The notes: generated by a model not told the origin, from the sequence alone. A DNA stretch of 64,000 bases from Enterobacillus tribolii (GCF_003363015.1 NZ_QRAP01000004.1:278505-342504); one strand, 5' to 3'; shown: positions 18,573 through 30,709, counted from the first letter of the stretch. Made by a program: numbers and translations.

Positions 18573-18650
18573 GGCTGCCGCCGTCATAGGGTAAACGGCA
18601 TACCGGAGAAAGCTGCATCACGCCCCCTCCGGCTTGCGCGACGGGCGAAC

Positions 18651-20948
18651 TCAGAGCGCGCTGGTAAACGTTCTGGCAATCACGTCCTGCTGCTGCTCCC
18701 GCGTCAGCGCGTTAAAGCGCACCGCATACCCCGAAACCCTGATCGTCAGGTTCGGGTATTTCTCCGGATGCGCTACCGCATCCATCAGCATTTCCCGGTT
18801 CATCACGTTGACGTTCAGGTGCTGGCCGCCCTCTACCCGCTCTTCTTCATGGTGGAAATAACCGTCTAGCAATCCGACCAGGTTATTCTTCCGCGCCTGC
18901 TCTTCTTTGCCCAGCGCGGCGGGCACGATGGAGAAGGTATAGGAGATCCCGTCTTTCGCATATTTGAAGGGCAGTTTCGCCACCGAAGAGAGCGACGCCA
19001 CCGCGCCCTTGCGGTCGCGGCCGTGCATCGGGTTGGCGCCCGGTGCGAACGGCGTGCCGCCGCGGCGGCCGTCCGGGGTATTTCCGGTTTTCTGCCCGTA
19101 CACTACGTTGGAGGTGATCGTCAGGATCGACTGGGTCGGCACCGCGTTACGGTAGGTCGGCAGCGCCTGAATCTTCTTCATAAAACGTTCGACCAGATCG
19201 CAGGCGATGCTGTCCACGCGATCGTCGTTGTTGCCGTACTGCGGGTAGTCGCCGCTGATCACGAAATCCACCGCCAGCCCGTCGGCGTCGCGCACCGGCT
19301 TCACTTCGGCGTACTTAATCGCCGACAGCGAGTCCGCCGCCACCGACAGCCCGGCGATGCCGCAGGCCATGGTGCGGTACACATCGCGATCGTGCAGCGC
19401 CATCAGCGACGCTTCGTAACTGTACTTGTCGTGCATGTAGTGGATCAGGTTCAGGGCGCTGACGTACTGCACAGCCAGCCAGTCCATAAAGCCGTCCAGG
19501 CTGGCCATCACCTTGTCGTAATCCAGCACGTCGTCCAGCATCGGTGCGGTTTTCGGGCCGACCTGAATCTTCAGTTTCTCATCCACCCCGCCGTTGATGC
19601 AGTAAAGCAGCGTTTTCGCCAGGTTGGCGCGCGCGCCGAAGAACTGCATCTGTTTGCCGATCACCATCGGGCTGACGCAGCAGGCGATAGCATAATCGTC
19701 GCTGTTGAAGTCCGGGCGCATCAGGTCATCGTTTTCATATTGCAGGGAAGACGTGGCGATAGACACCTTGGCCGCATAGGCTTTGAACGCGCGCGGCAGC
19801 GCTTCGGACCACAGAATCGTCAGGTTCGGCTCCGGCGCCGGCCCCATGGTTTGCAGCGTATGCAGATAGCGGAAGCAGTTTTTGGTGATCAGCGTGCGGC
19901 CGTCCAGCCCCATACCGCCAATCACTTCGGTTGCCCAGATCGGATCGCCGGAGAACAGGGAGTCGAACTCCGGGGTACGCAGGAAGCGCACCATGCGGAT
20001 CTTCATGATGAAGTGATCGATCAGCTCCTGCGCCTGCACTTCGTCGATCCGCCCGGCCTTCAGATCGCGTTCAACGTAAATATCCAGGAACGTCGCGGTG
20101 CGGCCCAGCGACATGGCGCCGCCGTTCTGCGATTTCACCGCCGCCAGATACGCGAAGTAGGTCCACTGTACCGCTTCCTGCGCGGTTTTCGCCGGGCGGG
20201 AAATGTCGCAGCCATAGCTGGCCGCCATGCGCTGGATCTGCTGCAGCGCGCGGCGGTGCTCCGCCAGTTCTTCGCGCAGGCGGATCACGTTCTCCAGATC
20301 TTCGCCCCTTTCCAACTTCGGTTGCAGATCGGCGAACTGAAGCTCTCTTTCGCGGATCAGGTAGCTGATACCGTACAGCGCCACGCGGCGGTAGTCGCCG
20401 ATGATGCGTCCGCGGCCGTAACCGTCCGGTAAGCCGGTCAGTACGCCGGATTTGCGGCAGCGCAGCATTTCCGGTGAGTAGACGTCGAACACGCCCTGGT
20501 TGTGGGTTTTGCGCAGATCGGTAAAGAAATACTCAAACTCCGGGTCCATTTCGCGGCCATACGCCTCGAACGAACTGCGGATCATATTCACACCGCCGAA
20601 GGGGTGCAGCGCGCGTTTGAGCGGCTTGTCGGTTTGCAGCCCGACGATCTTTTCCAGCGCTTTCTCGATATAACCCGGCGCATGGGCGGTGATGGTGGTG
20701 GCGACGTTGGTGTCGAAATCCACCGGCGCATGGGTGGCGTTTTCGATACGAATGCCTTCCATCACCTTTTCCCACAGCTGCGCGGTCGCCGGCGTCGCGT
20801 CGGCCAGGAAGCTTTCATCGCCTTCATACGGCGTGTAGTTGTGCTGGATAAAGTCTCTGACGTTGATGCTTTGCTTCCAGTCAGCGCCTTTAAATCCTTC
20901 CCAGGCTTCAGCGTAATTCGTGTCGGTAATATCCAGATCGAGCTTCAT
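18651..20948 (-). CDS. tdcE: 2-ketobutyrate formate-lyase / pyruvate formate-lyase TdcE
   Basis: 765 aa (E. coli TdcE is 764). The glycyl-radical enzyme converts 2-ketobutyrate plus CoA to propionyl-CoA and formate. The adjacent catalytic cysteines are in IACCVSPM, and the radical glycine is in the C-terminal RVSGYAVRF. The ATG at 20948 has a GAGGGAG site; the frame stays open further upstream but that part runs into tdcD and is not used. Placement after tdcD supports TdcE rather than PflB. No activating enzyme gene is adjacent, so PflA from elsewhere is presumably used. tdcF and tdcG do not follow. Confidence 0.93.
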   Translation of the reverse strand: MKLDLDITDTNYAEAWEGFKGADWKQSINVRDFIQHNYTPYEGDESFLADATPATAQLWEKVMEGIRIENATHAPVDFDTNVATTITAHAPGYIEKALEKIVGLQTDKPLKRALHPFGGVNMIRSSFEAYGREMDPEFEYFFTDLRKTHNQGVFDVYSPEMLRCRKSGVLTGLPDGYGRGRIIGDYRRVALYGISYLIRERELQFADLQPKLERGEDLENVIRLREELAEHRRALQQIQRMAASYGCDISRPAKTAQEAVQWTYFAYLAAVKSQNGGAMSLGRTATFLDIYVERDLKAGRIDEVQAQELIDHFIMKIRMVRFLRTPEFDSLFSGDPIWATEVIGGMGLDGRTLITKNCFRYLHTLQTMGPAPEPNLTILWSEALPRAFKAYAAKVSIATSSLQYENDDLMRPDFNSDDYAIACCVSPMVIGKQMQFFGARANLAKTLLYCINGGVDEKLKIQVGPKTAPMLDDVLDYDKVMASLDGFMDWLAVQYVSALNLIHYMHDKYSYEASLMALHDRDVYRTMACGIAGLSVAADSLSAIKYAEVKPVRDADGLAVDFVISGDYPQYGNNDDRVDSIACDLVERFMKKIQALPTYRNAVPTQSILTITSNVVYGQKTGNTPDGRRGGTPFAPGANPMHGRDRKGAVASLSSVAKLPFKYAKDGISYTFSIVPAALGKEEQARKNNLVGLLDGYFHHEEERVEGGQHLNVNVMNREMLMDAVAHPEKYPNLTIRVSGYAVRFNALTREQQQDVIARTFTSAL

Positions 20949-21009
20949 TGCAAAAACTCCCTCGGTAAGGTTTTTATCTTTTACTTCAGTTTTTACTTCA
21001 GTATCGGGT

Positions 21010-22218
21010 TCAGGCGAATTCCACGTGCGGAACCGCGTTGCTGACGCGAATGGCGTCCAGCGCAATCATTTTTTCTTCGTTGGTCGGGATCACGGCGGCC
21101 ATCACCGGCGATGACGCCTGGCTGATAATCCGCTCGCCGTGGCTGTTCGGCAGCGCGTTTTTCGTCTCATCGACCCTCACGCCGAACACCCGCAGATGTT
21201 CCAGCACCAGGCGGCGGATCAACACGGAGTTTTCACCGATGCCGCCGGTAAACACGATGGCGTTCAGCTGCTTCAGCGACGCGGCGTGGCCGCCGATATG
21301 ACGGGCAATGCGGTGCACAAAAGCGTGGATCGCCAGGCGGGCGCCTTCATGCCCGGCGTGATAGGCCTTTTCCAGTTCACGCAGATCCGCCGACAGCCCG
21401 GACAGGCCCAGCAGCCCGGATTCTTTATTCAGCATGCGTTCGATGTCCGTCATCGACTGGCCGGTTTTGCCGGCAATGTAGGCCAGTGCGCCGAAATCGA
21501 CGTCGCCGCTGCGGGTGCCCATGATCAGCCCTTCCAGCGGCGTCATGCCCATTGAGGTGTCCACGCTTTTGCCGTTTTGCACCGCGCAAATGGACGCGCC
21601 GTTGCCGAGGTGGGCCACGATCAGCCCCACATCGCCGTGGGGCATTCCCGGCATGGACAGCGCCTGCTGTGACACGTAACGGTGGGACGTACCGTGGAAA
21701 CCGTAGCGGCGCACACCCAGTTCATCCAGATAGCGCTTCGGCAGCGCATAAACGTATGCTTCCGGCGTCAGCGTCTGATGAAAGGCGGTGTCGAACACCG
21801 CCACCTGCGGCAGACTGGGGAACAGATGCCGCGCCGCCTCCACGCCGTTCAGGTTGGCGTAGTTGTGCAGCGGCGCGAGCGGGGAAATTTCGCGGATTTT
21901 CTCCACCACCTCATCGTCCAGCAGCACTGCTTCGCTGAACAGGCTGCCGCCGTGGGCGATCCGGTGGCCGATTAATGCAACGGATTCCATCAGGTGACGT
22001 TTTTCCAACTCGGCGGCGATGGCCTGCAACGCGGCGTCATAAGTGCCTTCGCACAGCGCCAGCCGGGTGTTTTTATTCACCTCCAGAAAGGCATTGTCGC
22101 TGCCGATGCTGTCGGCGGTGCCGGACAGCAAATCGTCGCCGTTCATGGCGTCCAGCACGGAAAACTTAACGGAAGAAGAGCCGCAGTTAATCACCAATAC
22201 AACAGGATTCTCTTTCAT
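21010..22218 (-). CDS. tdcD: Propionate/acetate kinase TdcD
   Basis: 402 aa. Acetate kinase family motifs: [15 protein letters not shown] at the start, [14 protein letters not shown] near 170, [13 protein letters not shown] near 200, and [11 protein letters not shown] near 325. TdcD turns propionyl phosphate plus ADP into propionate plus ATP, the energy-yielding last step of anaerobic threonine breakdown. The start has GGAG upstream. The tdcE start is 62 nt downstream. A hairpin at 22293-22321 separates it from tdcC. Confidence 0.93.
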   Translation of the reverse strand: MKENPVVLVINCGSSSVKFSVLDAMNGDDLLSGTADSIGSDNAFLEVNKNTRLALCEGTYDAALQAIAAELEKRHLMESVALIGHRIAHGGSLFSEAVLLDDEVVEKIREISPLAPLHNYANLNGVEAARHLFPSLPQVAVFDTAFHQTLTPEAYVYALPKRYLDELGVRRYGFHGTSHRYVSQQALSMPGMPHGDVGLIVAHLGNGASICAVQNGKSVDTSMGMTPLEGLIMGTRSGDVDFGALAYIAGKTGQSMTDIERMLNKESGLLGLSGLSADLRELEKAYHAGHEGARLAIHAFVHRIARHIGGHAASLKQLNAIVFTGGIGENSVLIRRLVLEHLRVFGVRVDETKNALPNSHGERIISQASSPVMAAVIPTNEEKMIALDAIRVSNAVPHVEFA

Positions 22219-22292
22219 CGAATTGCTCCGCTCCCCCCCGGCGCCGCACGGCGTCAGGGTAGAGGAATGAATGTCAGGATGGATGAATGGTT

Positions 22293-22321
22293 CCGGGCTG
22301 CGCTGTGATGGCGCGGCCCGG
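22293..22321 (-). repeat. GC-rich hairpin between tdcC and tdcD
   Basis: Arms 22293-22303 and 22311-22321 form an 11-bp stem with one G-U pair and a 7-nt loop in the tdcC-tdcD gap. There is no U tract, so it is more likely an mRNA processing or stability element than a terminator. Confidence 0.5.
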
Positions 22322-22339
22322 TGTATTACGCGGCCCGGA

Positions 22340-23671
22340 TTAGAACAGTTTGTAAACGATGTTCAGGATAGTCAGCAGACCGATGGCGGTAACGAAGATG
22401 TTCTCCGCTTTACCTTTGAAGGGCTTCAGCGCCGGGACCTTGTGAATCGCATACATCGGCAGCAGGCACAGCAGGGAGGCGATGATCGGCGCGCCCATGG
22501 CTTCAATCAGGTCCAGGATGTTCGGGTTAACGTAGGCGACCAGCCAGGTGGAGCCCATGATGAAGAGCATGCTGACCGAGTTCAGTTTGCCTTCGGAAAC
22601 TTTGGTTTTGTCCCCGTGGTATTTGAACTTCAGGATCAGGCCGTTCAGACCTTCCAGCGTGCCCAGATAGTGGCCGAAGAAAGATTTGAAGATGGCGACC
22701 AGCGCAATCAGGGAAGCCGCATACTCCAGCGTGGTGGCGAAGGTAGACTTCGAGCCGGCCATGGAGGAGAAGTGGTTAGCCAGATAAGAAAGCACCGGAA
22801 TGTTCTGCGCTTTGGCTTCGGCCATGTTCGCCGGAGAAAGGGTAAACAGGCAGCTAAAGGCGAAGAACATCACCACCGCCACCATCAGCATGCTGGCGCG
22901 GGAGATAATCTGAGAACATTTCTTCTCGGTGAATTCCCGGCCGTAATCCCCTTCGTACTCTTCGCGCTTAGACACCACGAAAGAAGAGACGATCGGCGAG
23001 AAGTTGAAGGAGAACACCATGATGGAGATACCCAGCCATACGGTGACCAGGATACCGTCGCTGCCGCCCAGGGTGATCGCACTCAGGTCAACCTGGTTAA
23101 TGGCGGAGGCGTTCCAGTAAGGGATCAGCGACAGCGAGATCAGCACCAGGCTGGCGATAAACGGCCATACCAGGTAACTCATCACCTTCACCATCAGGTT
23201 CTTACCGAAGAAAATGACGAACGCCATCAGCAGCAGCAGGAACAGCGAGACGAAGCCGCGGTTCAGCGCCGGCAGTTGCAGCTGGTTTTCCCAGAAAGCC
23301 ATGAAGGTGTTGGTGATAGTGACGCCATAAATCCACAGTAGCGGTAAAATCGCGAAGAAATACAGGAACGTGATGACCACGCCGCCGGTTTTGCCGAAGT
23401 GCTCCTCCACCGTTTCCGTAATGTTACCGGACGGATTACTGCCGGATAAGCACAGACGGGCCAGCGCGCGGTGGCACAGGAAGGCTATCGGATAAGCCAG
23501 GACCAACATGATTAAGATAGGGATCAGCCCGCCAAAACCTGCGCGTATCGGGAAAAAGAGCACCCCGGCGCCGATAGCGGTGCCGAATAACCCCAGAGTC
23601 CACGTCGTATCCGACTTGCGCCAGGCTAATCCTTTGCTCTGACTGGAAGCAATCGCATTATCCAAACTCAT
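22340..23671 (-). CDS. tdcC: Threonine/serine:H+ symporter TdcC
   Basis: 443 aa, the E. coli length, with about eleven membrane helices. It begins with a short cytoplasmic tail and then the conserved [26 protein letters not shown] block of the HAAAP/STP family. It brings L-threonine and L-serine in for anaerobic catabolism. The AAGGAA site precedes the ATG at 23671. It follows tdcB by 25 nt and precedes tdcD by about 120 nt with a hairpin between. Confidence 0.95.
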   Translation of the reverse strand: MSLDNAIASSQSKGLAWRKSDTTWTLGLFGTAIGAGVLFFPIRAGFGGLIPILIMLVLAYPIAFLCHRALARLCLSGSNPSGNITETVEEHFGKTGGVVITFLYFFAILPLLWIYGVTITNTFMAFWENQLQLPALNRGFVSLFLLLLMAFVIFFGKNLMVKVMSYLVWPFIASLVLISLSLIPYWNASAINQVDLSAITLGGSDGILVTVWLGISIMVFSFNFSPIVSSFVVSKREEYEGDYGREFTEKKCSQIISRASMLMVAVVMFFAFSCLFTLSPANMAEAKAQNIPVLSYLANHFSSMAGSKSTFATTLEYAASLIALVAIFKSFFGHYLGTLEGLNGLILKFKYHGDKTKVSEGKLNSVSMLFIMGSTWLVAYVNPNILDLIEAMGAPIIASLLCLLPMYAIHKVPALKPFKGKAENIFVTAIGLLTILNIVYKLF

Positions 23672-23696
23672 TTGTATGATTCCTTAAAAAAATATT

Positions 23697-24689
23697 TTAG
23701 TGAATATTGTCCGGGCCGGTAATTTGTGATACGCGCGAGAGGTCAATATTTCCTCCGGAAATGATACTTACGGTTTTCTTACCTTCAATATACTTTTTAA
23801 GTTTTCCGCTTAATAAAGCAGCAGATGCTAGAGCGCCTGCGCCTTCCGTGATGATCTTATTGCGCTGAATAAGATCAACCATGCTGTTCCTGATTTCGTC
23901 TTCGCTGACCAAAACAATGTCGGTCACTAATTCCCTGACAATTTCAAAGGTTAAATTTCCCGGTCTGGCAACGTCACATCCGTCGGCTAATGTACCGCAA
24001 TGACGATGATTGGTTATTTTTCCAGCATAATAAGATGCCGCCATACCATGAACGTTTTCAGATTGCACCCCGATAATATTAATCGTCGGATTTATGGATT
24101 TAATTGCCACCGCCACACCGGCGATCAGGCCGCCGCCGCCGATTGGCACGATGACGTTATCGACATCGTATAAATCTTCAATGATTTCAAGGCCAATTGT
24201 TCCCTGACCGGCAATAACCTTTTCGTCGTCATAGGGCGGGATAAAGATTCTTCCTTCTGTTTCAACTATTTCGCTGACCTTGGAAATGGTATCGTTAAAG
24301 TTATTTCCATGCAGGATAACCTGGGCCGAATAATCGGTGGTTGCCGCGACTTTAGACTTTGGCGCACCGCTCGGCATCACGACCTTACCATTAATTCCCA
24401 GCATCGCGCAGGAGAGTGATACTCCTTGTGCGTGATTACCCGCAGAGCATGCGACAACCCCTTGTCTTTTCTCTTCTTCGCTTAATGAACTTAATTTGTT
24501 GAAGGCACCGCGTATTTTAAAAGAGCCGGTGCGTTGCATATTCTCAAACTTAAGATAAATCTCGCCTTTACAACGCTCACTTAAATAGTTTGAGCGCGGT
24601 TGTCCGGTTTTATATACGCGTCCGTTCAGCCTCTTCCTTGCATCAGTAACGTCATGGATAGTTAGTGGTAGGTTATCGTAGGTTTTCAT
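23697..24689 (-). CDS. tdcB: Catabolic threonine dehydratase TdcB
   Basis: 330 aa (E. coli 329). The PLP lysine lies in [11 protein letters not shown] near residue 58, and the glycine-rich phosphate loop is [11 protein letters not shown] near 185. It deaminates threonine to 2-ketobutyrate and starts the tdc pathway; in E. coli it is activated by AMP. The ATG at 24689 has AAGGA and matches the usual N-terminus; the ten extra codons upstream are discarded. Its base composition is noticeably more AT-rich than tdcC-E and the cys genes on either side. There is no tdcA next to it. Confidence 0.95.
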   Translation of the reverse strand: MKTYDNLPLTIHDVTDARKRLNGRVYKTGQPRSNYLSERCKGEIYLKFENMQRTGSFKIRGAFNKLSSLSEEEKRQGVVACSAGNHAQGVSLSCAMLGINGKVVMPSGAPKSKVAATTDYSAQVILHGNNFNDTISKVSEIVETEGRIFIPPYDDEKVIAGQGTIGLEIIEDLYDVDNVIVPIGGGGLIAGVAVAIKSINPTINIIGVQSENVHGMAASYYAGKITNHRHCGTLADGCDVARPGNLTFEIVRELVTDIVLVSEDEIRNSMVDLIQRNKIITEGAGALASAALLSGKLKKYIEGKKTVSIISGGNIDLSRVSQITGPDNIH

Positions 24690-25087
24690 CGCAAATCCTT
24701 TGTAACAGTCAGCTAACACAGGATATCTGTCTTTCAGTTGGCGGCATGGTAGGGAAGATGTTCTGCTAATAATGTGACCAGCCCGTCAAAAAACACGCGA
24801 TCGTTTTTAACTCTTCGGGGTTAATTATCAATTTGCTACACAGTCGACATTTTATTTATTTCGAATTAGAAAATGTAATGCGAAAAAGAGGGAAAAGACA
24901 AAATAACTAAGGCATAAAAGTGTAATAAGCCCCTGCACCAAAGCATCAGACAATATTAATACCTGTCCGCCACATACAATTGGATATCAATGCATTTACT
25001 TAAATTTAATCAATTAAACAATTCAGAAAAACAACTCACATTAGTGAAATAAATGCGCAGACTAACTAACGGGGAAGAAAGGAAGGA
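24690..25087. promoter_or_regulatory. tdc operon upstream region, no gene
   Basis: About 400 bp of AT-rich DNA lies between tdcB and the end of cysH. The regulator genes tdcA and tdcR found here in E. coli are missing. A partial CRP-like site with one good half (TGTGA at 24773-24777, then six bases and CGTCA) lies about 85 nt upstream of the tdcB start. This is the only candidate site I can point to, and it is weak. Confidence 0.4.
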
Positions 25088-25108
25088 TAAGGGCCGCAAT
25101 GGCCCTTA
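25088..25108 (-). terminator. Terminator after cysH
   Basis: An 8-bp perfect stem (TAAGGGCC/GGCCCTTA) with a 5-nt loop lies 7 nt past the cysH stop on the minus strand and is followed there by a pyrimidine-rich tail. Confidence 0.7.
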
Positions 25109-25114
25109 AAAAAC

Positions 25115-25846
25115 TTATTCGTGCAGACCGCATTCTCGCTTCAGGCCGAAGAAGCGGGTTTCCTCTTCCGCCATCCCCGGCTCCCATTTACGGGTGGTAT
25201 GCGTGTCGCCGACGGAAAGATACCCCTGCTCCCACAGCGGATGGTAACTCAGGCCATGCTGTTGCAGGTAACGATAAACCTGGCGATTGTCCCAGTCGAT
25301 AACCGGGAGAAACTTAAAGACGCCGCGCTGTATCGCCAGCACCGGCAGCGCGGCCCGGCTGCCGGACTGTTCACGGCGCAGGCCGGCAAACCAGGTTTGC
25401 ACCTCCAGCTCACGCAGGGCGCGGTTCATCGGCTCGACTTTGTTGATGTCGTTGTAACGTTCGATCCCTTCCACGCCCTGCTCCCACAGCTTGCCGTAGC
25501 GGGCTTCCTGCCAGGCCGGGGAGATCACGGCGCGGTAGATTTTCAGGTTCAGGTTCAGGCGTTCGGTCAGTTCGTCGATGAAACGGTAGGTTTCCGCAAA
25601 CAAATAGCCGGTATCGGTGAGGATCACCGGGATGCCGGCGGACTGGCGGCTAACCATATGCAGGGTCAGCGCGGCCTGAATGCCGAAGCTGGAGGAGACG
25701 GCAAAGTTGCCGGGCAGGTTCTCCAGCGCCCAGGCGATACGGGACTCGGCGGAAAGTTTTTCCAGTTCGGCATTCACGCCGGAAAGCGCTGCCGTCTGCT
25801 CCGGCTTGGGGAGAGCCGCCAGCTCAGTGAGATTCAGCGTTGACAT
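25115..25846 (-). CDS. cysH: Phosphoadenylyl-sulfate (PAPS) reductase CysH
   Basis: 243 aa (E. coli 244). It reduces PAPS to sulfite and PAP with thioredoxin. [13 protein letters not shown] is the PP-loop-like nucleotide site near residue 50, and the catalytic cysteine is in the C-terminal ECGLHE. The cysteine pairs that would mark an Fe-S cluster APS reductase are absent, so PAPS is the substrate. It is the third gene of cysJIH, about 75 nt after cysI, with GGAG before the ATG. Confidence 0.96.
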   Translation of the reverse strand: MSTLNLTELAALPKPEQTAALSGVNAELEKLSAESRIAWALENLPGNFAVSSSFGIQAALTLHMVSRQSAGIPVILTDTGYLFAETYRFIDELTERLNLNLKIYRAVISPAWQEARYGKLWEQGVEGIERYNDINKVEPMNRALRELEVQTWFAGLRREQSGSRAALPVLAIQRGVFKFLPVIDWDNRQVYRYLQQHGLSYHPLWEQGYLSVGDTHTTRKWEPGMAEEETRFFGLKRECGLHE

Positions 25847-25922
25847 GGGTAGCTCCGGTTACGGTTTTCGTGGGTTTCGCCGGGTTCCGGCCAACGGTAT
25901 GGCCGGAACCCGCGCTGCGCGG

Positions 25923-27653
25923 TCAATCGTAGAAGTCCACCGCCGGGTCCATCACCGGCCGGATGATCCCGGCGCGGATGGTGAAATCGCCGAAGCCTTC
26001 GCCGTCCTGGCGCTCCTGGCTCCAGCGGCCGATCAGGTCGTCCAGCAGCGTCAGAATCTCCGCTTCGGTGATGTTTTCCCGGTACATACGAGGGATGCGC
26101 GTGCCGATCCGGTTTCCGCCCAGGTGGAGGTTATAGCGGCCCATCGCTTTGCCGACCAACCCAACCTCCGCCAGCAACGCCCGTCCGCACCCGTTCGGGC
26201 AGCCGGTAACGCGCAGCACAATATGCTCTTCTGCAACGCCGTGACGCTGCATGATCTCTTCCACGTTGGTGACGAACTCCGGCAGGAAACGCTCGGCTTC
26301 CGCCATCGCCAGCGGGCAGGTCGGGAACGAGACGCAGGCCATGGAATTTTTGCGCTGTTCACTGACGCTATCGTCAATCAGGCCGTGCTCGCGCGCCAGG
26401 CGTTCGATTTCAGCCTTGTCGGCCTGCGCCACGCCCGCCACGATCAGGTTCTGGTTCGCCGTCAGGCGAAAATCGCCCTTGTGAATGCTCGCTATCGCTG
26501 CCAGACCGCTCTTGAGCGGCTTGCCCGGATAATCGAGAATGCGGCCGTTTTCGATAAACAACGTCAGATGCCATTTATTATCCACGCCCTTCACCCAGCC
26601 GATGCGATCGCCGCGGCCGGTAAATTCATAGGGCCGAATCTCTTCGAAGGTGATGCCGGCCCGTTTTTCCACCTCGGCGCGGAAGCGGTCAACGCCCACC
26701 CGCTCCAGCGTATATTTGGTCTTGGCGTTTTTACGGTTGGTGCGGTTGCCCCAGTCACGCTGGGTGGTCACCACCGCTTCGGCAACCGCCAGCGTGCTCT
26801 GCAACGGAATAAAACCCAATTCGCTGGCGGTGCGGGCGTAGGTGGACTTATCGCCATGGGCGATAGACAGCCCGCCGCCCACCAGCACGTTAAAACCGAT
26901 CAGGTTGCCTTTTTCGGCGATAGCGACAAAGTTCAGATCGTTGGCGTGCAGATCGACGTCGTTTTGCGGTGGGATCACCACCGTGGTCTTAAATTTACGC
27001 GGCAGATACGTCGGGCCGAGGATCGGTTCTTCATCGGTCGTCGCCACCTTTTCCTGATCCAGCCAGATCTCCGCATAGGCGCGGGTGCGCGGCAGCAGAT
27101 GCTCCGAAATCTTCTTCGCCCACTCCCACGCCTGTACGTGCAGCGCCGATTCAACCGGGTTGGAGGTGCACAGGACGTTACGGTTAACGTCGTTGGCCGT
27201 CGCCAGTGCGTCCAGCCCTAGCTCATGCAGCATCTGGTGCACGGGCTTGACGTTCGGCTTCAGAATGCCGTGAAACTGAAACGTCTGGCGGTTGGTCAGG
27301 CGGATGCTGCCGTACAGCGTTTTCTCCGCCGCGAATTTGTCGATCCCCAGCCACTGCGCCGGCGTCATGACGCCGCCCGGCAGGCGGCAGCGCAGCATCA
27401 TGGCGTGACGCGGCTCCAGCTTCTGTTCGGTACGCTCGGCGCGGATGTCGCGATCGTCCTGCTGATACATGCCGTGAAAGCGGATCAGCAAAAAGTTGTC
27501 GCCGTTGAATCCGCCGGTCAGGCCGTCATTCAAATCTTCGGCAATGGTGCCGCGCAGGTAGTTACTTTCCCGCTTCATGCGCTCGGCGTCAGCCAGCGCG
27601 CCCTCGACCACCAGCGGACCGGCGTAACGGGGGGTTGCAGTTTTATCGTTCAT
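25923..27653 (-). CDS. cysI: Sulfite reductase (NADPH) hemoprotein beta subunit CysI
   Basis: 576 aa. The C-terminal part has the four cysteines that hold the 4Fe-4S/siroheme centre: CVSFPTC (near residue 435) and GCPNGCG (near 478). It takes six electrons from CysJ to reduce sulfite to sulfide. The ATG at 27653 shares its A with the cysJ stop (TGATG), so the genes are translationally coupled; the TTG one codon upstream is not used. Confidence 0.97.
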   Translation of the reverse strand: MNDKTATPRYAGPLVVEGALADAERMKRESNYLRGTIAEDLNDGLTGGFNGDNFLLIRFHGMYQQDDRDIRAERTEQKLEPRHAMMLRCRLPGGVMTPAQWLGIDKFAAEKTLYGSIRLTNRQTFQFHGILKPNVKPVHQMLHELGLDALATANDVNRNVLCTSNPVESALHVQAWEWAKKISEHLLPRTRAYAEIWLDQEKVATTDEEPILGPTYLPRKFKTTVVIPPQNDVDLHANDLNFVAIAEKGNLIGFNVLVGGGLSIAHGDKSTYARTASELGFIPLQSTLAVAEAVVTTQRDWGNRTNRKNAKTKYTLERVGVDRFRAEVEKRAGITFEEIRPYEFTGRGDRIGWVKGVDNKWHLTLFIENGRILDYPGKPLKSGLAAIASIHKGDFRLTANQNLIVAGVAQADKAEIERLAREHGLIDDSVSEQRKNSMACVSFPTCPLAMAEAERFLPEFVTNVEEIMQRHGVAEEHIVLRVTGCPNGCGRALLAEVGLVGKAMGRYNLHLGGNRIGTRIPRMYRENITEAEILTLLDDLIGRWSQERQDGEGFGDFTIRAGIIRPVMDPAVDFYD

Positions 27654-29455
27654 CAATACACATCCCGCTGATAACGGCGCTCAACGCGCAGCTCACTTAA
27701 ATATTCATCGGCCTGCCCGGCGTCCATTGCGCCGTGCTGGGCCACCACGTCCAGTAATGCCTGTTCAACGTCCTTCGCCATGCGGTTGGCGTCGCCGCAA
27801 ACATAAATGTGCGCGCCGTCCTGCAACCAGCGCCAGACGTCGGCGCCCTGCGCCCGGATCTTGTCCTGGACGTAGATTTTATGATCCTGATCGCGCGACC
27901 AGGCCAGATCGATACGCGACAGCAGCCCCTCTTTCACGTAGCGCTGCCACTCGACCTGGTAGAGGAAGTCTTCGGTAAAGTGCGGATTGCCGAAAAACAG
28001 CCAGTTTTTCCCCGTCGCGCCCTGCGCTTCACGATGCTGCATAAAGGCGCGGAACGGCGCGATGCCGGTGCCCGGCCCGATCATGATGACCGGCGTTTCC
28101 GGGTTGGCCGGCAGGCGGAAGTTGTCGTTATGTTCAATGAACACCCGCACTTCGCCGTCTTCTTCCAGCCGGTCGGCCAGAAAGCCCGACGCGCCGCCGC
28201 TGCGCGCACGTCCGTCAATCTCGTAGCGCACGACGCCGACGGTAATATGCACTTCGCTGCCCGCTTCTTCCTGCGATGAGGCGATGGAGTACAGGCGCGG
28301 CGTCAGCGGGCGCAACAGGCCGGTAATTTGTTCTGCGTCCAGCTCCGCCGGGGCCTGGCGCACCATGTCCACCAGCGGCGTGGTTTGCGCATATTGCTGC
28401 AGCTGATGTTTATCCGCCAGCAGCTCGATCAGCGCGGCGTCGCGCGACAGACCGGCATATTTCTCGACGATGGCGGCGGTGTTTTGCGTCAGCTCGAAGT
28501 GGTCGGTCAGCGCCTGCGCCAGCGTCATGCTCTGGCCCTTCACCGTCACCGGCTCGTCGCCCTTGCGCCACAGCAATCCCAGCAGCTCGGCCACCAGTTC
28601 CCCGTCGTTGCGATACCACACGCCCAGCGCGTCGCCCGGCTGGTAGCGCAGGCCGGAATCGCCGAGGTCGATCTCCAGATGGCGCACGTCTTTGTCCGAG
28701 GCGCGGCCGGTAATTTTCTGCCGCGCCGCCAGCGTCGCGACGAACGGCGCTTCTTTGCTGTAAGGCGAGCTGTCGAGCACGTCAACGCTGCCGCTGAGGC
28801 TGCCGGAAAGCTGGGACGGCGTGGCCTGCGGCACCCGCTGTTTCAGCAACGCCACCACGCTTTGACGCCAGCCGGCGGCGGTTTCCTGATAGTCCACATC
28901 AGCGTCGGCGCGATCCAGCAAACGCTCCGCGCCCAGTTCCGCCAAGCGGTTGTCGAAGTCTTTCCCGGTCTGGCAGAAGTTTTCATACGAGGTATCCCCC
29001 AGCCCCAGCACGGCAAACGCCGTACCATCAAGGCGCGGCGCCTTTTTGGAGAACAGGAATTTATGCAGCGCCACGGCTTCTTCCGGCGGCTCCCCTTCCC
29101 CCTGGGTGGAAGCGACAATCAGCAGCAGGCTTTCTTTGTCGATCTGTTTGAATTTGTAGTCGCCGGCGCTGAACAGCGTAACGCTCAGCCCTGCGCCGCT
29201 CAGATCGTCCCGCAGTTGCTCCGCCACCCGCCGGGCATTGCCGGTCTGCGAAGCGGAAATCACGGTGATCGCCGCAGCGGGCGCAGGCGGTGCCGCCGGT
29301 GACGACGTTCCCGGCTGTTGATTGACAAGCCCCCAAAAATAGCCGGAAAGCCACGCCAGCTGCGTGGGCGAGAAGTCTGCCGTCGCGCTTTGCAGCCGCG
29401 TCAGTTGCTCCGGCGTCAGGGGAAGCGGAAAACCGGGAGGTGCCTGGGTCGTCAT
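27653..29455 (-). CDS. cysJ: Sulfite reductase (NADPH) flavoprotein alpha subunit CysJ
   Basis: 600 aa. It has an N-terminal flavodoxin domain ([17 protein letters not shown] near residue 70, [12 protein letters not shown]), then an FAD-binding domain with PRLYSIASS near 390, and an NADPH-binding C-terminus ([14 protein letters not shown] near 455, ending ERRYQRDVY). It passes electrons from NADPH to CysI. First gene of cysJIH; its promoter should lie in 29456-29619, in which I did not identify a certain CysB site. Confidence 0.97.
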   Translation of the reverse strand: MTTQAPPGFPLPLTPEQLTRLQSATADFSPTQLAWLSGYFWGLVNQQPGTSSPAAPPAPAAAITVISASQTGNARRVAEQLRDDLSGAGLSVTLFSAGDYKFKQIDKESLLLIVASTQGEGEPPEEAVALHKFLFSKKAPRLDGTAFAVLGLGDTSYENFCQTGKDFDNRLAELGAERLLDRADADVDYQETAAGWRQSVVALLKQRVPQATPSQLSGSLSGSVDVLDSSPYSKEAPFVATLAARQKITGRASDKDVRHLEIDLGDSGLRYQPGDALGVWYRNDGELVAELLGLLWRKGDEPVTVKGQSMTLAQALTDHFELTQNTAAIVEKYAGLSRDAALIELLADKHQLQQYAQTTPLVDMVRQAPAELDAEQITGLLRPLTPRLYSIASSQEEAGSEVHITVGVVRYEIDGRARSGGASGFLADRLEEDGEVRVFIEHNDNFRLPANPETPVIMIGPGTGIAPFRAFMQHREAQGATGKNWLFFGNPHFTEDFLYQVEWQRYVKEGLLSRIDLAWSRDQDHKIYVQDKIRAQGADVWRWLQDGAHIYVCGDANRMAKDVEQALLDVVAQHGAMDAGQADEYLSELRVERRYQRDVY

Positions 29456-29619
29456 GGCGGTCGTGGTTCCTTTATGCGTTATCGGTATGGAAAGGGCGAA
29501 TTTTTATGACAGAGTATCGGCAGGCATAGTAACAATTAAATAAGTGATGGAAATAACAAATAGCGAAATGCACTAAGCAGGTTTAGCGTTAATCGTTAAC
29601 GGAAAAAGTGGTTAAGCGA

Positions 29620-29639
29620 TGCGGGCCGGGTGGCCCGCA
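29620..29639 (-). terminator. Hairpin after the fimbrial operon
   Basis: A perfect 8-bp stem (TGCGGGCC/GGCCCGCA) with a 4-nt loop lies 12 nt after the stop of the last fimbrial gene on the minus strand. The U tract is poor, so efficiency is uncertain. Confidence 0.6.
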
Positions 29640-29651
29640 ATGGAAGGGAAA

Positions 29652-30701
29652 TTACTTGAAGGTCACGTCTACGTTGGCCGTGGCGGTGAACGGACCGATT
29701 TTCGGCTTGTCGCTCAGCCACTTCAGGTTCGCCATAAACCCTTTCTCCAGGCGCGTGGCGTCGCCGGTGATCAGGCCGATATCTACCGCCGTTTTCATCT
29801 CGATCGGCCTGGCGGTGCTTTCCGGCTGTGAGAGGTAGATACCGAAGCCGGCGTCCGGCGACGGCAGAATCGTGGTGGCGCCGTCCAGCGAATAGGTGGT
29901 GCTGAAGCTGGCCTGCAGGGTCTGGCCCTGACAGTCGCCGCCGACGCCCTCGCCGCTCAGGTTGGCGACCACGCTGAAGGGGACGCTTTTCTCCAGCGCG
30001 CCGGGGTTGGCGTTTGAGGCGGGAATGCGGCCGAAGTCCACGATATTGCCCTGGTTCGCTTCAACGCTGATGGTCGGGTTGCAGGCGATAAAGCGGATCA
30101 ATCCCAGCCCGGAAATGTAGGCGTTAAAGTTGGCGTTGGGCGTGCTGGTATTCAGACCGCCGACGCCGTCAACCTGAAACATCGAGTAAGAACCGGTCGA
30201 ATCAATCTGCCCGCTGGCGGGCGGCTTCACGCCGGTCGCTTTGATAAACACCGAGTAGGATACCGTCAGGGTCTGAGGTTTTGCCGTACATCTTTTCCCG
30301 TTCGGACAGCCCGGGTCCCGGATCGTCCCCGGCCCGATTTTCAGCTTGGGCGATGACTTCGGATCGTAATCGACACCCTGATACGTAATGCCGATCGACA
30401 AAGACGGGTCGATTTTCTGCATGTCTTTTTTGGGGTCCCAGTAGAAGTAGGCGTCCTCCCCCTGAGGGTATCCGTCGGTATCTCTGCAGGTAAACTGGGA
30501 GGTGAAAACCGGCGAGCGCCACAGCACCGTGCCGGTCTGCAGGTTCCCGGTGGAAACGTTGATCGGCTGATCCAGCTGGATGGTCTGAACGGTACCCCAG
30601 GTATCTGAGCTACAGGAAAGCGCCAGCGCATGCGCGCTGAGGCAGACGGCGAAGGCTGCCAGAATCCGCGGCAGATTGCGGAAAGACGGTAAAAAGCGCA
30701 T
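29652..30701 (-). CDS. Fimbrial tip/adhesin-like minor subunit
   Basis: 349 aa from the ATG at 30701 (AGGA 6 nt upstream; a GTG one codon earlier is badly spaced). A signal peptide ends near residue 28 (ALA), and the mature protein begins LSCSSDTWG. The N-terminal half (to ~200) is unique and cysteine-containing, while the C-terminal half has the pilin-like layout: CNPTISVEANQGNIVDFG, a second cysteine in GGDCQGQTLQASF and an end ATANVDVTF that fits donor-strand exchange. It is the last gene of the fimbrial operon and the only large minor subunit, so it is the likely tip adhesin. The ligand cannot be told from sequence. Confidence 0.8.
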   Translation of the reverse strand: MRFLPSFRNLPRILAAFAVCLSAHALALSCSSDTWGTVQTIQLDQPINVSTGNLQTGTVLWRSPVFTSQFTCRDTDGYPQGEDAYFYWDPKKDMQKIDPSLSIGITYQGVDYDPKSSPKLKIGPGTIRDPGCPNGKRCTAKPQTLTVSYSVFIKATGVKPPASGQIDSTGSYSMFQVDGVGGLNTSTPNANFNAYISGLGLIRFIACNPTISVEANQGNIVDFGRIPASNANPGALEKSVPFSVVANLSGEGVGGDCQGQTLQASFSTTYSLDGATTILPSPDAGFGIYLSQPESTARPIEMKTAVDIGLITGDATRLEKGFMANLKWLSDKPKIGPFTATANVDVTFK

Positions 30702-30709
30702 CACGGTTC

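Noticed and set aside
20949-21065. N-terminal extension of tdcE by 39 codons
   Set aside because: It overlaps tdcD and lacks homology; the ATG at 20948 has a strong ribosome site and gives the normal length.
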